Assembly (NCBI GenBank): GCA_900767815.1 | Contig: CAAGAM010000195.1 | Location: 1 to 64,000 of the forward strand | Direction: 5' to 3' | Length of the DNA stretch: 64,000 nt | Origin: Clostridia bacterium | GTDB taxonomy: Bacteria > Bacillota > Clostridia > Christensenellales > Borkfalkiaceae | Translations under genes and position numbers: made by a program | Part shown: positions 9,078 through 16,703 of the stretch, piece after piece | Layout of the letters: each line of letters starts with the position of its first letter | Position numbering within the stretch: the stretch's first letter is position 1 | The notes under the pieces: model-generated | Databases searched by the model: none | Seen by the model: only the letters and a program-made list of their open reading frames with translations | Told to the model about the DNA's origin: nothing

Positions 9078-10505
9078 ATGTTTGATGTTGCGGTGATCGG
9101 CGGTGGAGTGGTCGGCGCGATGATTTTACGCGAATTATCCGCTTACGATCTTAAAATATGTATGCTTGAAAAAGAAAACGACGTCTGCATGGGGCAAAGC
9201 AAAGCCAACAGCGGAATCGTACATGCGGGATTCGACGCAAAAGAAGGTTCGTTAAAAGCGAAATTCAACGTCTCGGGGAATAAAATGATGCCTGAAGTTT
9301 GCAAAGAACTCGGCGTTAAATATAAAAACAACGAATCGCTTGTAGTTGCTTTTTCCGACGACGATTTAAAAACTTTGCTTGAACTTAAAGCAAGGGGCGA
9401 GAAAAACGGAGTTGAAGGGCTTGAAATTATTTCCGCAGCGGAACTCAGGAAAAGGGTTCCCGAAATTTCGGAAAACGCGAAAGGCGCGTTGGAAGCGAAG
9501 ACGGGCGGAATTGTTTGTCCTTACAATTTAACGATTGCCGCAATCGGCAACGCGATGGATAACGGGGCAGAACTTCTGTGTGATTTCGAAGTTGTAAAAA
9601 TAACAAAAAACAGCGATTGTTACACTGTTTTTTCAAAAGATTTACGACAGATTGAATCGAAAATCGTTATAAACAGCGCAGGGATTTGCGGCGGCGAAAT
9701 TGCGAAGCTTATCGGCGATGATTATGCCGTTCACGCAAGAAGAGGACAATATATTCTGTTGGATAAAACCGCGGGATATGTTACGAAAAGCACGCTGTTT
9801 TTCACTCCGACAAAACTCGGGAAAGGAGTGCTTGTATCTCCTACGGTCGACGGCAATATTTTCATGGGACCGACAGCCGAGGAAATTAACGGAAACGATA
9901 CGGATACCACAGCCGAGGGTTTAGCTTCGATTATTTCCAAAGCGTCGGAAATGATACCCCGTCTTCCTCTCGGCGATACGATCACGTCGTTTTCGGGCGT
10001 GCGCGCGTATAACGACAAACATGATTTTATCATCGAAGAGAGCAAAAACAATAAAGGTTTCGTAAATCTCATAGGGATAGAATCTCCGGGACTTACGGCT
10101 TCGCCAGCAATCGGGAAGTACGTCGTCGAAAATATTATTTCGAAGCGGATTGATTTAAAAAGAAAATCCGATTATAATCCGTACAGAAAGCCCGAATACT
10201 TCTTTAACGATTTATCGGCGGATGAAAAAAACAAACTGATCGGGGAAGACGGCAGATACGGGAATATAGTTTGCAGATGCGAAAAAATAACCGAAGGCGA
10301 AATCGTCGGCGCGATACACGCAAACCCGAAAGCTACGTCCGTCGACGCGGTGAAGAGAAGAACGAGAGCGGGAATGGGAAGATGCCAGGGCGGTTTTTGC
10401 ATGCCGCACGTCGTCGAAATTCTCGCAAGAGAATCGAACGTGCCGATGACGGATATTACGAAAAACGGTAAAAATTCGAAGATATTGACGGAGAGAACAA
10501 AATGA
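9078..10505 (+). CDS. FAD-dependent oxidoreductase with C-terminal [2Fe-2S] domain, GlpA-like
   Basis: Flavoprotein of the DAO family, 475 residues, similar to the anaerobic glycerol-3-phosphate dehydrogenase large subunit and L-2-hydroxyglutarate oxidase group. FAD motif VIGGGVVGA starts at residue 6; FSGVRAYND and the GIESPGLTASPAIG block near 350 are typical. A BFD-type cluster domain follows with Cys399, Cys401, Cys436 and Cys441 (CRC and CQGGFC). Strong Shine-Dalgarno ACGGAGG. The stop overlaps the next start by 4 bases (ATGA). With the next two genes it forms the conserved clostridial trio thought to oxidise glycerol 3-phosphate; the substrate is not proven by sequence. Confidence 0.85.
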   Translation: MFDVAVIGGGVVGAMILRELSAYDLKICMLEKENDVCMGQSKANSGIVHAGFDAKEGSLKAKFNVSGNKMMPEVCKELGVKYKNNESLVVAFSDDDLKTLLELKARGEKNGVEGLEIISAAELRKRVPEISENAKGALEAKTGGIVCPYNLTIAAIGNAMDNGAELLCDFEVVKITKNSDCYTVFSKDLRQIESKIVINSAGICGGEIAKLIGDDYAVHARRGQYILLDKTAGYVTKSTLFFTPTKLGKGVLVSPTVDGNIFMGPTAEEINGNDTDTTAEGLASIISKASEMIPRLPLGDTITSFSGVRAYNDKHDFIIEESKNNKGFVNLIGIESPGLTASPAIGKYVVENIISKRIDLKRKSDYNPYRKPEYFFNDLSADEKNKLIGEDGRYGNIVCRCEKITEGEIVGAIHANPKATSVDAVKRRTRAGMGRCQGGFCMPHVVEILARESNVPMTDITKNGKNSKILTERTK

Positions 10506-11749
10506 ACGAATATGACGTTATCGTAATCGGAGGAGGTCCCGCAGGGCTTGCCGCTGCTATTAAAGCGTACGACGAAGGCGCAAAAAAGGTTGTTATCGTC
10601 GAACGTGACGAAAAACTCGGCGGAATATTGAATCAATGTATTCATAACGGATTCGGTCTTGCCCGTTTCAAAGAAAGCCTTACAGGTCCCGAATATGCGG
10701 ACAGGTTTATCGGGGAGCTTGAAACCCGCGATATCGAGGTTATGACAAAAACCACGGTTTTGTCGCTTGCTAAAGATAAAACCGTTACGGCGATAAACGA
10801 GAAAAACGGCGTCTTTACGATTAAAGGGAAATCCGTTATACTCGCGATGGGTTGCAGAGAGAGAAGCAGAGGCGCTCTGAACATTCCGGGGTCTCGTCCT
10901 GCGGGCATTTTTTCCGCGGGCGCGGCACAAAAATTCGTCAATATAAAAGGTTTTCTGCCGGGGAAAAACGTCGTTATTTTAGGCTCGGGCGATATCGGGC
11001 TTATCATGGCGCGTCGTATGACGCTTGAGGGAGCAAACGTCAAAGCCGTTTTTGAAATTATGCCGTATTCGAGCGGACTTAAAAGAAATATCGTGCAGTG
11101 TCTCGACGATTTCGGAATACCTCTTTATCTCGGTCATACGATAACGAAAATCGAAGGCAGAGAGAGGGTAACCGGCGTTGTCGTTTCTGCGGTTGACGAA
11201 AACAGAAAACCCGTTGCGGGGACGGAAATGCAATTCGATTGCGATACGATATTGTTTTCCGTAGGATTGATTCCCGAGAACGAGTTGTCGAAGGAGGCGG
11301 GCGTTGAACTTTCTCCGAGAACGAAAGGCGCGGTTGTCGATCAATCGAGAGAAACTTCCGTCGAAGGTATTTTTGCCTGCGGTAACGTGTTGCAGGTTCA
11401 CGACCTTGTAGATTTTGTATCCGAAGAAGCGGAAATTGCGGGGAAAAGCGCAGCTTTTTATGCTTTGAACGGTAAAAAAGAAAAGAAAATCGTTTCAACC
11501 GCCGCGGGTAATTTCGTTTCATACGTTTTGCCGCAAAAAATAAATCTTAAAGGCGATGAAGACGTTTCCTTGTATTTCAGAGTGAATGCGACGATTCCGA
11601 ATCCGAAAATAAATCTCAGATGCGGCGACAAAACTATCGCGTCATTCAAAAAAACAGTTGTCGTACCCGGCGAAATGCAGCGGGTAAAATTGAGCGCGGA
11701 TAAATTCGGCGAGATTTCCGAAACGATAACGGTTGAAATCGAGAGGTGA
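10502..11749 (+). CDS. NAD(P)/FAD-dependent pyridine nucleotide-disulfide-type oxidoreductase, GlpB-like partner
   Basis: Flavoprotein of 415 residues with an N-terminal FAD motif (VIGGGPAGLAAA), an NQCIHNGFGL block, a second Rossmann motif VILGSGDIGLIMARR near 159 for NAD(P), and the late FAD motif GIFACGNVLQVHDLVD. No redox-active CxxC disulfide is visible, so it is probably an electron-transfer partner of the upstream dehydrogenase rather than a thioredoxin-type reductase (inference). The last roughly 80 residues form a small beta-rich tail. It overlaps the upstream gene by 4 bases and is followed by the DUF1667 gene. Confidence 0.85.
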   Translation: MNEYDVIVIGGGPAGLAAAIKAYDEGAKKVVIVERDEKLGGILNQCIHNGFGLARFKESLTGPEYADRFIGELETRDIEVMTKTTVLSLAKDKTVTAINEKNGVFTIKGKSVILAMGCRERSRGALNIPGSRPAGIFSAGAAQKFVNIKGFLPGKNVVILGSGDIGLIMARRMTLEGANVKAVFEIMPYSSGLKRNIVQCLDDFGIPLYLGHTITKIEGRERVTGVVVSAVDENRKPVAGTEMQFDCDTILFSVGLIPENELSKEAGVELSPRTKGAVVDQSRETSVEGIFACGNVLQVHDLVDFVSEEAEIAGKSAAFYALNGKKEKKIVSTAAGNFVSYVLPQKINLKGDEDVSLYFRVNATIPNPKINLRCGDKTIASFKKTVVVPGEMQRVKLSADKFGEISETITVEIER

Positions 11750-11752
11750 TAT

Positions 11753-12097
11753 ATGGAAAAAAAATTGACGTGCGTCGAATGTCCGAAAGGATGTGAAATT
11801 ACCGTGGAGCTTGACGGCGACAAAATTATTTCCGTCGGCGGCTATTCCTGCCTAAGGGGAAAGAAATATGCCGAAAGCGAAGTGATATGCCCGAGACGGG
11901 TTTTGACAACGACCGTAAAGTGCGCCGACGGCGGAGTCGTTTCCGTAAAGACAAGCAATCCCGTAAAAAAGAGCGAGATTTTCGAGCTGATGGATAAAAT
12001 AAACAAAATAACGGTTTGTCCGCCCGTAAAAATCGGACAAATAATCGTAAAGGATATAGCCGAAGGGTCGGATTTGATTGCGACTTGTAACAAATGA
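11753..12097 (+). CDS. DUF1667 Cys-containing small protein of the Glp-like trio
   Basis: 114-residue protein with CVECPKGC at the N terminus and further cysteines at YSCLRG, VICPRR and TVCPPV, spaced like a metal or Fe-S site. DUF1667 proteins are regularly the third gene behind the two flavoproteins upstream, so it is probably a redox subunit of that complex (inference from family context). Shine-Dalgarno GAGAGGTGAT lies 3 bases after the preceding stop. No membrane segment. Confidence 0.82.
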   Translation: MEKKLTCVECPKGCEITVELDGDKIISVGGYSCLRGKKYAESEVICPRRVLTTTVKCADGGVVSVKTSNPVKKSEIFELMDKINKITVCPPVKIGQIIVKDIAEGSDLIATCNK

Positions 12098-12121
12098 GCA
12101 TTTTCGGCATATAAATACTAT

Positions 12122-13021
12122 ATGAAAACAATTGACTGTGAATTTATAAATAAAAGATTTGTTTCTGAAAAAGATTTATTACGCGAAGACGAAAGATTTA
12201 ACGGCGAGGTTGAAGAAATCGCTCGTGAAATCGCTTTAAACTGCAAGGAAAAGCCCGTTATATTATTATCGGGACCTTCGGGGTCGGGGAAAACCACGAC
12301 GTCGGCTATGATAAAAAAGCAACTCGAAGCGTGCGGACATAAAACGCGAGTCATCTCTTTGGATAATTATTTCAGGACGATTAACCCCGAAGAAAAAGCT
12401 TCGATTGATTTCGAGTCTCCCGACAGAATGAATTCCAAGCTTTTAACGGAGCATGTGAACAAAATCATCGATTGCGTCGAAGTGGAGTTGCCCGCATTCG
12501 ATTTTGTCAACACGAAAAACTATCCTTCGGGGCAGAAGTTTAAGAGAAAAAAAGACGAGATAGTTATTTTCGAAGGAATTCACGCTCTCAATCCCGACGT
12601 TATCAACATCGACGACGATAAGACGTTTAAGATGTACGCCGGCGTGCGCACGAGAATTACTTGCAATGATGAAATTTATCATCCGAAATATATACGTCTT
12701 TTAAGACGAATCGGCAGAGATTTATTATACCGCGGCAGAGAAATAGACGAAACGATAAAATATTTCGACAGCGTGGAACGCGGCGAAACCATGTACGTTG
12801 CGCCGTTTAAGAATAGAGCCGATTTTTCAATCGATACCTTTATCGCATACGAACCTAAAGTGTATAAAAAACTCCTTGCATATAAGCTCGACAAGATTGC
12901 GGACAAAAACTCGGAAGAGACTGTTCAAAGGCTTGTTTCTTTCCTGAATGATTTTGAAGAAATTGAGCCGTCGCTTGTCGCAAAAAACTCGCTTATCCGT
13001 GAATTTATCGGAAAAAATTAA
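12122..13021 (+). CDS. Uridine kinase / phosphoribulokinase-family nucleoside kinase
   Basis: P-loop kinase of 299 residues. Walker A is GPSGSGKTT near residue 57; SLDNYFR near 79 and FEGIHALNP near 150 match uridine kinase substrate and Walker B regions, and the conserved RLLRRIGRD basic block near 198 contacts phosphate. Many clostridial homologues carry an N-terminal TGS domain; here only about 50 residues precede the P-loop, so that domain is absent. Substrate not provable. It has no clear Shine-Dalgarno but lies 24 bases after the DUF1667 gene, so it may belong to the same unit. A bidirectional terminator follows. Confidence 0.8.
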   Translation: MKTIDCEFINKRFVSEKDLLREDERFNGEVEEIAREIALNCKEKPVILLSGPSGSGKTTTSAMIKKQLEACGHKTRVISLDNYFRTINPEEKASIDFESPDRMNSKLLTEHVNKIIDCVEVELPAFDFVNTKNYPSGQKFKRKKDEIVIFEGIHALNPDVINIDDDKTFKMYAGVRTRITCNDEIYHPKYIRLLRRIGRDLLYRGREIDETIKYFDSVERGETMYVAPFKNRADFSIDTFIAYEPKVYKKLLAYKLDKIADKNSEETVQRLVSFLNDFEEIEPSLVAKNSLIREFIGKN

Positions 13022-13056
13022 ACGTTTTACGTCTTTTAAAATAGGATGTATTCTTT

Positions 13057-13097
13057 AAAAAAAACGCGTTGCTTAAAATTTAAGCAACGCGTTTTTT
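13057..13097. terminator. Bidirectional terminator between convergent genes
   Basis: ACGCGTTGCTT / AAGCAACGCGT stem with A runs on the left and T runs on the right, so it works from both strands. It serves the plus-strand kinase and the minus-strand small protein at 13105-13290. Confidence 0.85.
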
Positions 13098-13104
13098 ATA
13101 AGGG

Positions 13105-13290
13105 TCAATCGCCGAGTTCGTTCAGATCTTCGTCCTTTTTCCTGTCTTTTTTTTCAGTCATTTCCGCAACCTTATTCTTGATTTCTTCCTGACTGTCTTT
13201 AACAAGTTTTCTGGCTTTATAAGAGTTTGCGACGATGAGCATTCCTCCCAAAAGTCCGAGAACGATTCCGCAAGCAAAATTTTTATCCAT
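13105..13290 (-). CDS. Small single-pass membrane protein, YtxH-like
   Basis: 61-residue protein with one N-terminal membrane segment (GIVLGLLGGMLIVANSY) followed by a highly charged, probably coiled-coil tail. A longer frame runs upstream to 13380, but ATG 13290 has AAGGAGG at ideal distance and is chosen. The glycine-rich helix followed by a Lys/Glu tail resembles YtxH-type proteins, whose function is poorly known. It stands alone, facing away from ruvX. Confidence 0.72.
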   Translation of the reverse strand: MDKNFACGIVLGLLGGMLIVANSYKARKLVKDSQEEIKNKVAEMTEKKDRKKDEDLNELGD

Positions 13291-13394
13291 TATGCTTTTC
13301 CTCCTTCGGTATTCTTCCTTTGATAGGTAAATATAAATTTGCCTGCTCTTAGTATGCCTCGATTTTTTTAAAATACGCATTTACTTAAAAACAC

Positions 13395-13423
13395 TTGAAA
13401 AAAAATATGATTTATGTTATTAT
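13395..13423 (+). promoter_or_regulatory. Promoter of ruvX
   Basis: TTGAAA (13395-13400), 17 bases, TATTAT (13418-13423) preceded by TGT (extended -10). Predicted leader about 80 nt. Seen in sequence; use inferred. The rest of 13291-13508 shows nothing further that I can name. Confidence 0.6.
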
Positions 13424-13508
13424 ACTTTCGGGCGCTGTTTGTTTTTGTATGGATGCCGATGCGTCGTGCGGGATATCAATATAACTAAAAATTAAACGGA
13501 GATATAAA

Positions 13509-13937
13509 TTGGGTAGAATAATTGCTTTCGATATCGGAGATAAAAGAATAGGGATTGCCATAACGGATCCGTTCAACGAAATGGCTTTGCCTGTCGAAAC
13601 GTATTGGAGAAAATCGCTTTCGAAAGATATCGATTATCTTGTCGGGCTTGCGAAAGACAAATATTGCGATAAGATAGTTTGCGGGCTTCCCGTAAATTTC
13701 GACGGAAAGGAATGCGAACAGACGGAAAAGACGAAGTTTTTCATTGAAGAATTGCGTAAGAAAACCGATATAGAAATAATTACTCAGGACGAAAGGTTTT
13801 CCACAAAAGAGGCGAGGAGGCTTCTTCTCGAAGCGGATATGCGCAGGGAGAAGAGAAAAGACGTCATAGACAAAATCGCCGCGTCGTATATTCTCGAAGA
13901 TTATTTAAGACGATTGAAATCGTCTGAAAAAAATTAA
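13509..13937 (+). CDS. ruvX: Putative pre-16S rRNA nuclease / Holliday junction resolvase-like YqgF
   Basis: RNase H-fold protein of 142 residues. DIGDKRIG (first catalytic Asp near 8), VCGLPVNFDG near 60, DERFST near 98 and the final DKIAASYILEDYL (third acidic residue) are the YqgF pattern. In Escherichia coli YqgF processes the 5' end of 16S rRNA (family knowledge). The start is TTG at 13509 after CGGAG. The DUF1292 gene lies 14 bases downstream, the usual clostridial neighbour. Confidence 0.9.
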   Translation: MGRIIAFDIGDKRIGIAITDPFNEMALPVETYWRKSLSKDIDYLVGLAKDKYCDKIVCGLPVNFDGKECEQTEKTKFFIEELRKKTDIEIITQDERFSTKEARRLLLEADMRREKRKDVIDKIAASYILEDYLRRLKSSEKN

Positions 13938-13951
13938 AAAGGAAACGTAAA

Positions 13952-14353
13952 ATGAACGATAAGTATTATGAAAACGGTCATGAGGAAAACGACGGTTTCG
14001 TTGCGCTTACGGGCGAAGACGGAAACGTAGAAAAGTTTTATCATGTAGGAACTATAGATTTTAAAGACGATTGGTATGTTTTTTTTCAGCCTGCCGAGCC
14101 GAAAGACGGGGTAGATCCCGACGAATTGGTTGTGTTTAAACTTTCGGGAGACGAAAGAAACGAGACGTTGCTTCCCGTAAAGGACGAAAATCTTCTCGAA
14201 GAGCTGTATGAAGAGTTTATGCGCGAGCTTGAAGACGGAGAAGACGAAGAGCCTGCCAATCAAACTCATACATGTTCGGGATGCGAAGGTTGCGTAACCA
14301 AAAAGGAAACGGAAGGAAGAGGCTGCGCTTCCTGCGGAATGAATAACAAATAA
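13952..14353 (+). CDS. DUF1292 (YrzB-type) protein with Cys-rich C-terminal tail
   Basis: 133-residue acidic protein. The first roughly 90 residues match the DUF1292 pattern (VALTGEDGNVEKFYHVGTI then YVFFQPAE), found beside ruvX in many Firmicutes with unknown function. The last roughly 25 residues add CSGCEGC and CASC, six cysteines likely to bind metal; most family members I know end before such a tail. Shine-Dalgarno AAGGAAAC. Co-transcribed with ruvX and followed by a terminator. Confidence 0.82.
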   Translation: MNDKYYENGHEENDGFVALTGEDGNVEKFYHVGTIDFKDDWYVFFQPAEPKDGVDPDELVVFKLSGDERNETLLPVKDENLLEELYEEFMRELEDGEDEEPANQTHTCSGCEGCVTKKETEGRGCASCGMNNK

Positions 14354-14367
14354 GAATTCCGGCAATT

Positions 14368-14402
14368 CATAAAGCGAGGCGGTTTAATCGCCTCGCTTTA
14401 TG
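14368..14402 (+). terminator. Terminator hairpin after the DUF1292 gene
   Basis: Perfect 14-bp stem CATAAAGCGAGGCG / CGCCTCGCTTTATG with loop GTTTAAT. The T run is inside the distal stem (CTTTATG) rather than after it. It also lies just after the minus-strand short ORF stop (14411), so it may serve both strands. Confidence 0.7.
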
Positions 14403-14410
14403 CTTTAACG

Positions 14411-14545
14411 TTATAAATCGTCTACGTCTTGTACGGGTTCTTCGTGTTCGCCTGCAATATAACTGCCTGTGTAACTTCCGAGAACGTCGAACGACGATTT
14501 CATTCTGCTTTTATTTTTAGTTTTGCGTGCCTTTTTATCGTTCAT
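14411..14545 (-). CDS. Short protein of 44 residues, unknown
   Basis: Basic N terminus (KKARKTKNKSRMK) followed by FDVLGSYTGSYIAGEHEEPVQDVDDL. I recall similar short clostridial proteins ending in GSYTG...PVQDxDDL, but function is unknown (recall, not searched). The ATG overlaps the stop of the preceding short ORF by one base (TGATG), so translation is probably coupled, which would explain the lack of a Shine-Dalgarno. Last gene of the rubrerythrin unit. Confidence 0.65.
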   Translation of the reverse strand: MNDKKARKTKNKSRMKSSFDVLGSYTGSYIAGEHEEPVQDVDDL

Positions 14546-14643
14546 CAGCGGCAATTTTTTGTACCCGAACAATTTTTAGCGCAACCTTTGGTCTTTTGAG
14601 ACTTAGAGTTTTTCGTACAGTTCTTTTCTGTTGATTTTCTCAT
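14545..14643 (-). CDS. 32-residue Cys/Lys-rich peptide
   Basis: Small basic peptide with four cysteines (NCTKN, GCAKNCSGTKNCR), many Lys/Asn and no hydrophobic segment. It starts 5 bases after the rubrerythrin stop and ends in a one-base overlap with the next ORF, an arrangement expected of translated, coupled genes. The cysteines could bind metal or be redox active; context with rubrerythrin suggests an oxygen or iron role (inference). It is too short for homology to be judged by eye. Confidence 0.55.
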   Translation of the reverse strand: MRKSTEKNCTKNSKSQKTKGCAKNCSGTKNCR

Positions 14644-14648
14644 AAAAG

Positions 14649-15227
14649 TTATTTCGGGAGTTGTAACTTTACAAAACCTTGGCTGACATTGCATAACGGG
14701 CATACGCTGAAAGCCTGTTTAGCCGTATATTTAAAGCCGCAGTTACTGCATTCGTAAACCGTGTCTTTTTCGCTTGAAAAAAGCGTTCCGTTTTTAAAGT
14801 TTTCGTAAAGATATCTGAAAATAACTTCATGATGACTTTCGACGTCGGCAATTTTAAGCATCAGATCCGAAATATCTTCAAATCCTTCGTTTTTTGCCGT
14901 TTCGGAAAAAGCGCGATAAATCGACACTTCGCTTTTTTCGGCGTTTGCCGCGGCTAATAGTCCGTTTTCGATTGTATCTCCTTCAAAGGGATAGCCTGCC
15001 GAAATATCGATGTTGTTCGTATTTCCGTTTTTTTCGATTATTTTATCGAAAAGCACTTTTGCGTGAGCGGTTTCGTTATGAGCGATATACTTGATTTCGT
15101 CCGAAAGGGTTTTATATCCTTGTTTTAAAGCAAGTTTTGAGATAAACTGATATCTTAACCCTGCCTGACTTTCTCCTGCAAAGCTTCTGGCTAAATTTCT
15201 GAAGGTTTGTGTTTTGTCAAACTCCAT
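14649..15227 (-). CDS. rbr: Rubrerythrin
   Basis: Non-haem di-iron peroxidase of anaerobes, 192 residues. The ferritin-like four-helix domain has the ExxH motifs (FAGESQAGLRYQF, AHNETAHAKVLF, IADVESHHEVIFRYL). A C-terminal rubredoxin-like domain with YECSNCGFKY and CPLCN binds one iron and passes electrons in. It detoxifies hydrogen peroxide using reduced rubredoxin or NADH chains (family knowledge). Strong Shine-Dalgarno GAAGGAGG. Two short ORFs follow in the same unit. Confidence 0.94.
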   Translation of the reverse strand: MEFDKTQTFRNLARSFAGESQAGLRYQFISKLALKQGYKTLSDEIKYIAHNETAHAKVLFDKIIEKNGNTNNIDISAGYPFEGDTIENGLLAAANAEKSEVSIYRAFSETAKNEGFEDISDLMLKIADVESHHEVIFRYLYENFKNGTLFSSEKDTVYECSNCGFKYTAKQAFSVCPLCNVSQGFVKLQLPK

Positions 15228-15291
15228 TTTTTCCTCCTTCGTTATTATTGTGCGCAGAAAAATTTAAAAAATTCATTTTTCGACAAACATT

Positions 15292-15945
15292 CTATTTTTT
15301 CTTTGCGAGAATCTCTCCCGTTTCGCCGTCTAACAGAAAATCAACGCTCTTTGTCTTATCGAACAAACCTATGTAATAGCAGATATAGCCGTCGGACGAA
15401 ATAAGTCTTATTCTGATTTCGTAGTTTGTTTTTCCGTTAAAAAAAACGTCGGCGTCTTCGTCTCCCGCTTTTTTCAGGGCGCAGAGTATTTCTTTGTGCG
15501 AAAGAGTTTTTTTATTTATAACCGACAAAAGAGTGTAGTGCTTTGTGTCTCCGTCGAAGCATATTTCCGTTTCAAGTTTCTTATCGGGTTGCCGCGGAAC
15601 GAAAAAAGAACATATTACGAAGTTTGACAGCGGCTTGTATTCGAATTCCTTTCTGTAAGAGATTCCGTTCAAAGAAAATGTAACGACGGGGCTTGAACGG
15701 AGTACGGCGTAGGTTTTAAAAACGATTTTAAACGTCAGAAGATTTTGCATTTCGCCTTTTTCGCCGTCGTCCGACAAAGGCGTTTCTCTCAATTCTTTAA
15801 AAGCGTAAATTTCGTATTTTTCGGATTCCGAATAGAGAATATCATATCTCAACAGGCTTATAAAATCCGCGGATTTGTCCCGTCGTGCGCAACCCGTAAC
15901 GAAAATGACGGATAAAGCCGATAAAACGAGCAATATTTTTTTCAT
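15292..15945 (-). CDS. Predicted lipoprotein, unknown
   Basis: 217-residue exported protein; signal peptide MKKILLVLSALSVIFVTGCAR with lipobox VTGC, so it would be lipid-anchored on the outer face. The mature part is beta-rich and ends with LLDGETGEIL, which resembles PepSY/NTF2-like closing strands, but I do not recognise a family. Start ATG 15945 has GGGGAG at a workable distance; an in-frame TTG 9 bases upstream is too close to it. It is divergent from the next plus-strand gene, and the rubrerythrin gene lies 64 bases downstream. Confidence 0.7.
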   Translation of the reverse strand: MKKILLVLSALSVIFVTGCARRDKSADFISLLRYDILYSESEKYEIYAFKELRETPLSDDGEKGEMQNLLTFKIVFKTYAVLRSSPVVTFSLNGISYRKEFEYKPLSNFVICSFFVPRQPDKKLETEICFDGDTKHYTLLSVINKKTLSHKEILCALKKAGDEDADVFFNGKTNYEIRIRLISSDGYICYYIGLFDKTKSVDFLLDGETGEILAKKK

Positions 15946-16004
15946 AAAAATCAAATCTCCCCGTGATTATTTTATGAACTCGATTGTTACGTAATGATAT
16001 AAAG

Positions 16005-16033
16005 TTGATTTTTCTTTTTCGGTGTGGTAAAAT
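16005..16033 (+). promoter_or_regulatory. Promoter of the anchored protein / guaA unit
   Basis: TTGATT (16005-16010), 17 bases, TAAAAT (16028-16033) with a TGG extension. Good sigma-A fit; predicted start near 16040. Confidence 0.6.
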
Positions 16034-16073
16034 AAATACAGAATCGTTTTACGGATCGGGGATATTTTAACCT

Positions 16074-16685
16074 ATGAAAAAGACAATAATCAAAACGGCG
16101 GTTATCACGGCTTTATTGTTGCTGTGTTCCGTTTTTATAATTTACTTCGCGACATATATCGTTTCGCCCGGTACTATAGGGGATATGTACAAAAATCTCG
16201 GAATGAAAAACAATGCCGTGGAAATGTACGAAAAACAATACTTGTCAAAAGGCAATGCTTTTGACGATCTTAAAGAGCTTGTCGATATGGCGATTTATGC
16301 CGAAGACGAAGAGCGTGTTGCCGAATACGGAAAAATTCTTACCGTTGATCAGAGCGTTAAACTTAAACTGTTGTCGGACGCTTCGAAAAAAGAGGGCGAG
16401 CGCGATGTTTACGATTATTATTCGACGAGAACGGTAGAGGGGTTTTATAAAATCGGAAATAAAACCGAATGCGTTAATACCGCTTTCATGACTTCCGAAT
16501 CCTACGGCAAAGACAAATCCGTATATTTCGTAGCTATGGTTTGTTCCTCGGGAAACGATAAAGAGCTTGCAACCGAATTTATCGATTATTACGATAACGG
16601 CGCATATAAAAACAATATTACGAGCGGAAGAGCGGAACTTGTTAATCTCGTCTTTTCGCTGAAAGAAAAATACGATTTAAAATAA
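16074..16685 (+). CDS. Membrane-anchored protein with helical-repeat exterior, unknown
   Basis: 203 residues. One N-terminal membrane segment (about 7-29), then YKNLGMKNNAVEMYEKQY, which looks like one TPR unit, and further helix pairs. No catalytic motif seen. It probably faces outside the membrane (inference from the lysine-rich first residues). Behind its own promoter and 18 bases before guaA, but no functional link to guaA is apparent. Confidence 0.65.
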   Translation: MKKTIIKTAVITALLLLCSVFIIYFATYIVSPGTIGDMYKNLGMKNNAVEMYEKQYLSKGNAFDDLKELVDMAIYAEDEERVAEYGKILTVDQSVKLKLLSDASKKEGERDVYDYYSTRTVEGFYKIGNKTECVNTAFMTSESYGKDKSVYFVAMVCSSGNDKELATEFIDYYDNGAYKNNITSGRAELVNLVFSLKEKYDLK

Positions 16686-16703
16686 TTCAAAGAGAGGATA
16701 AAT

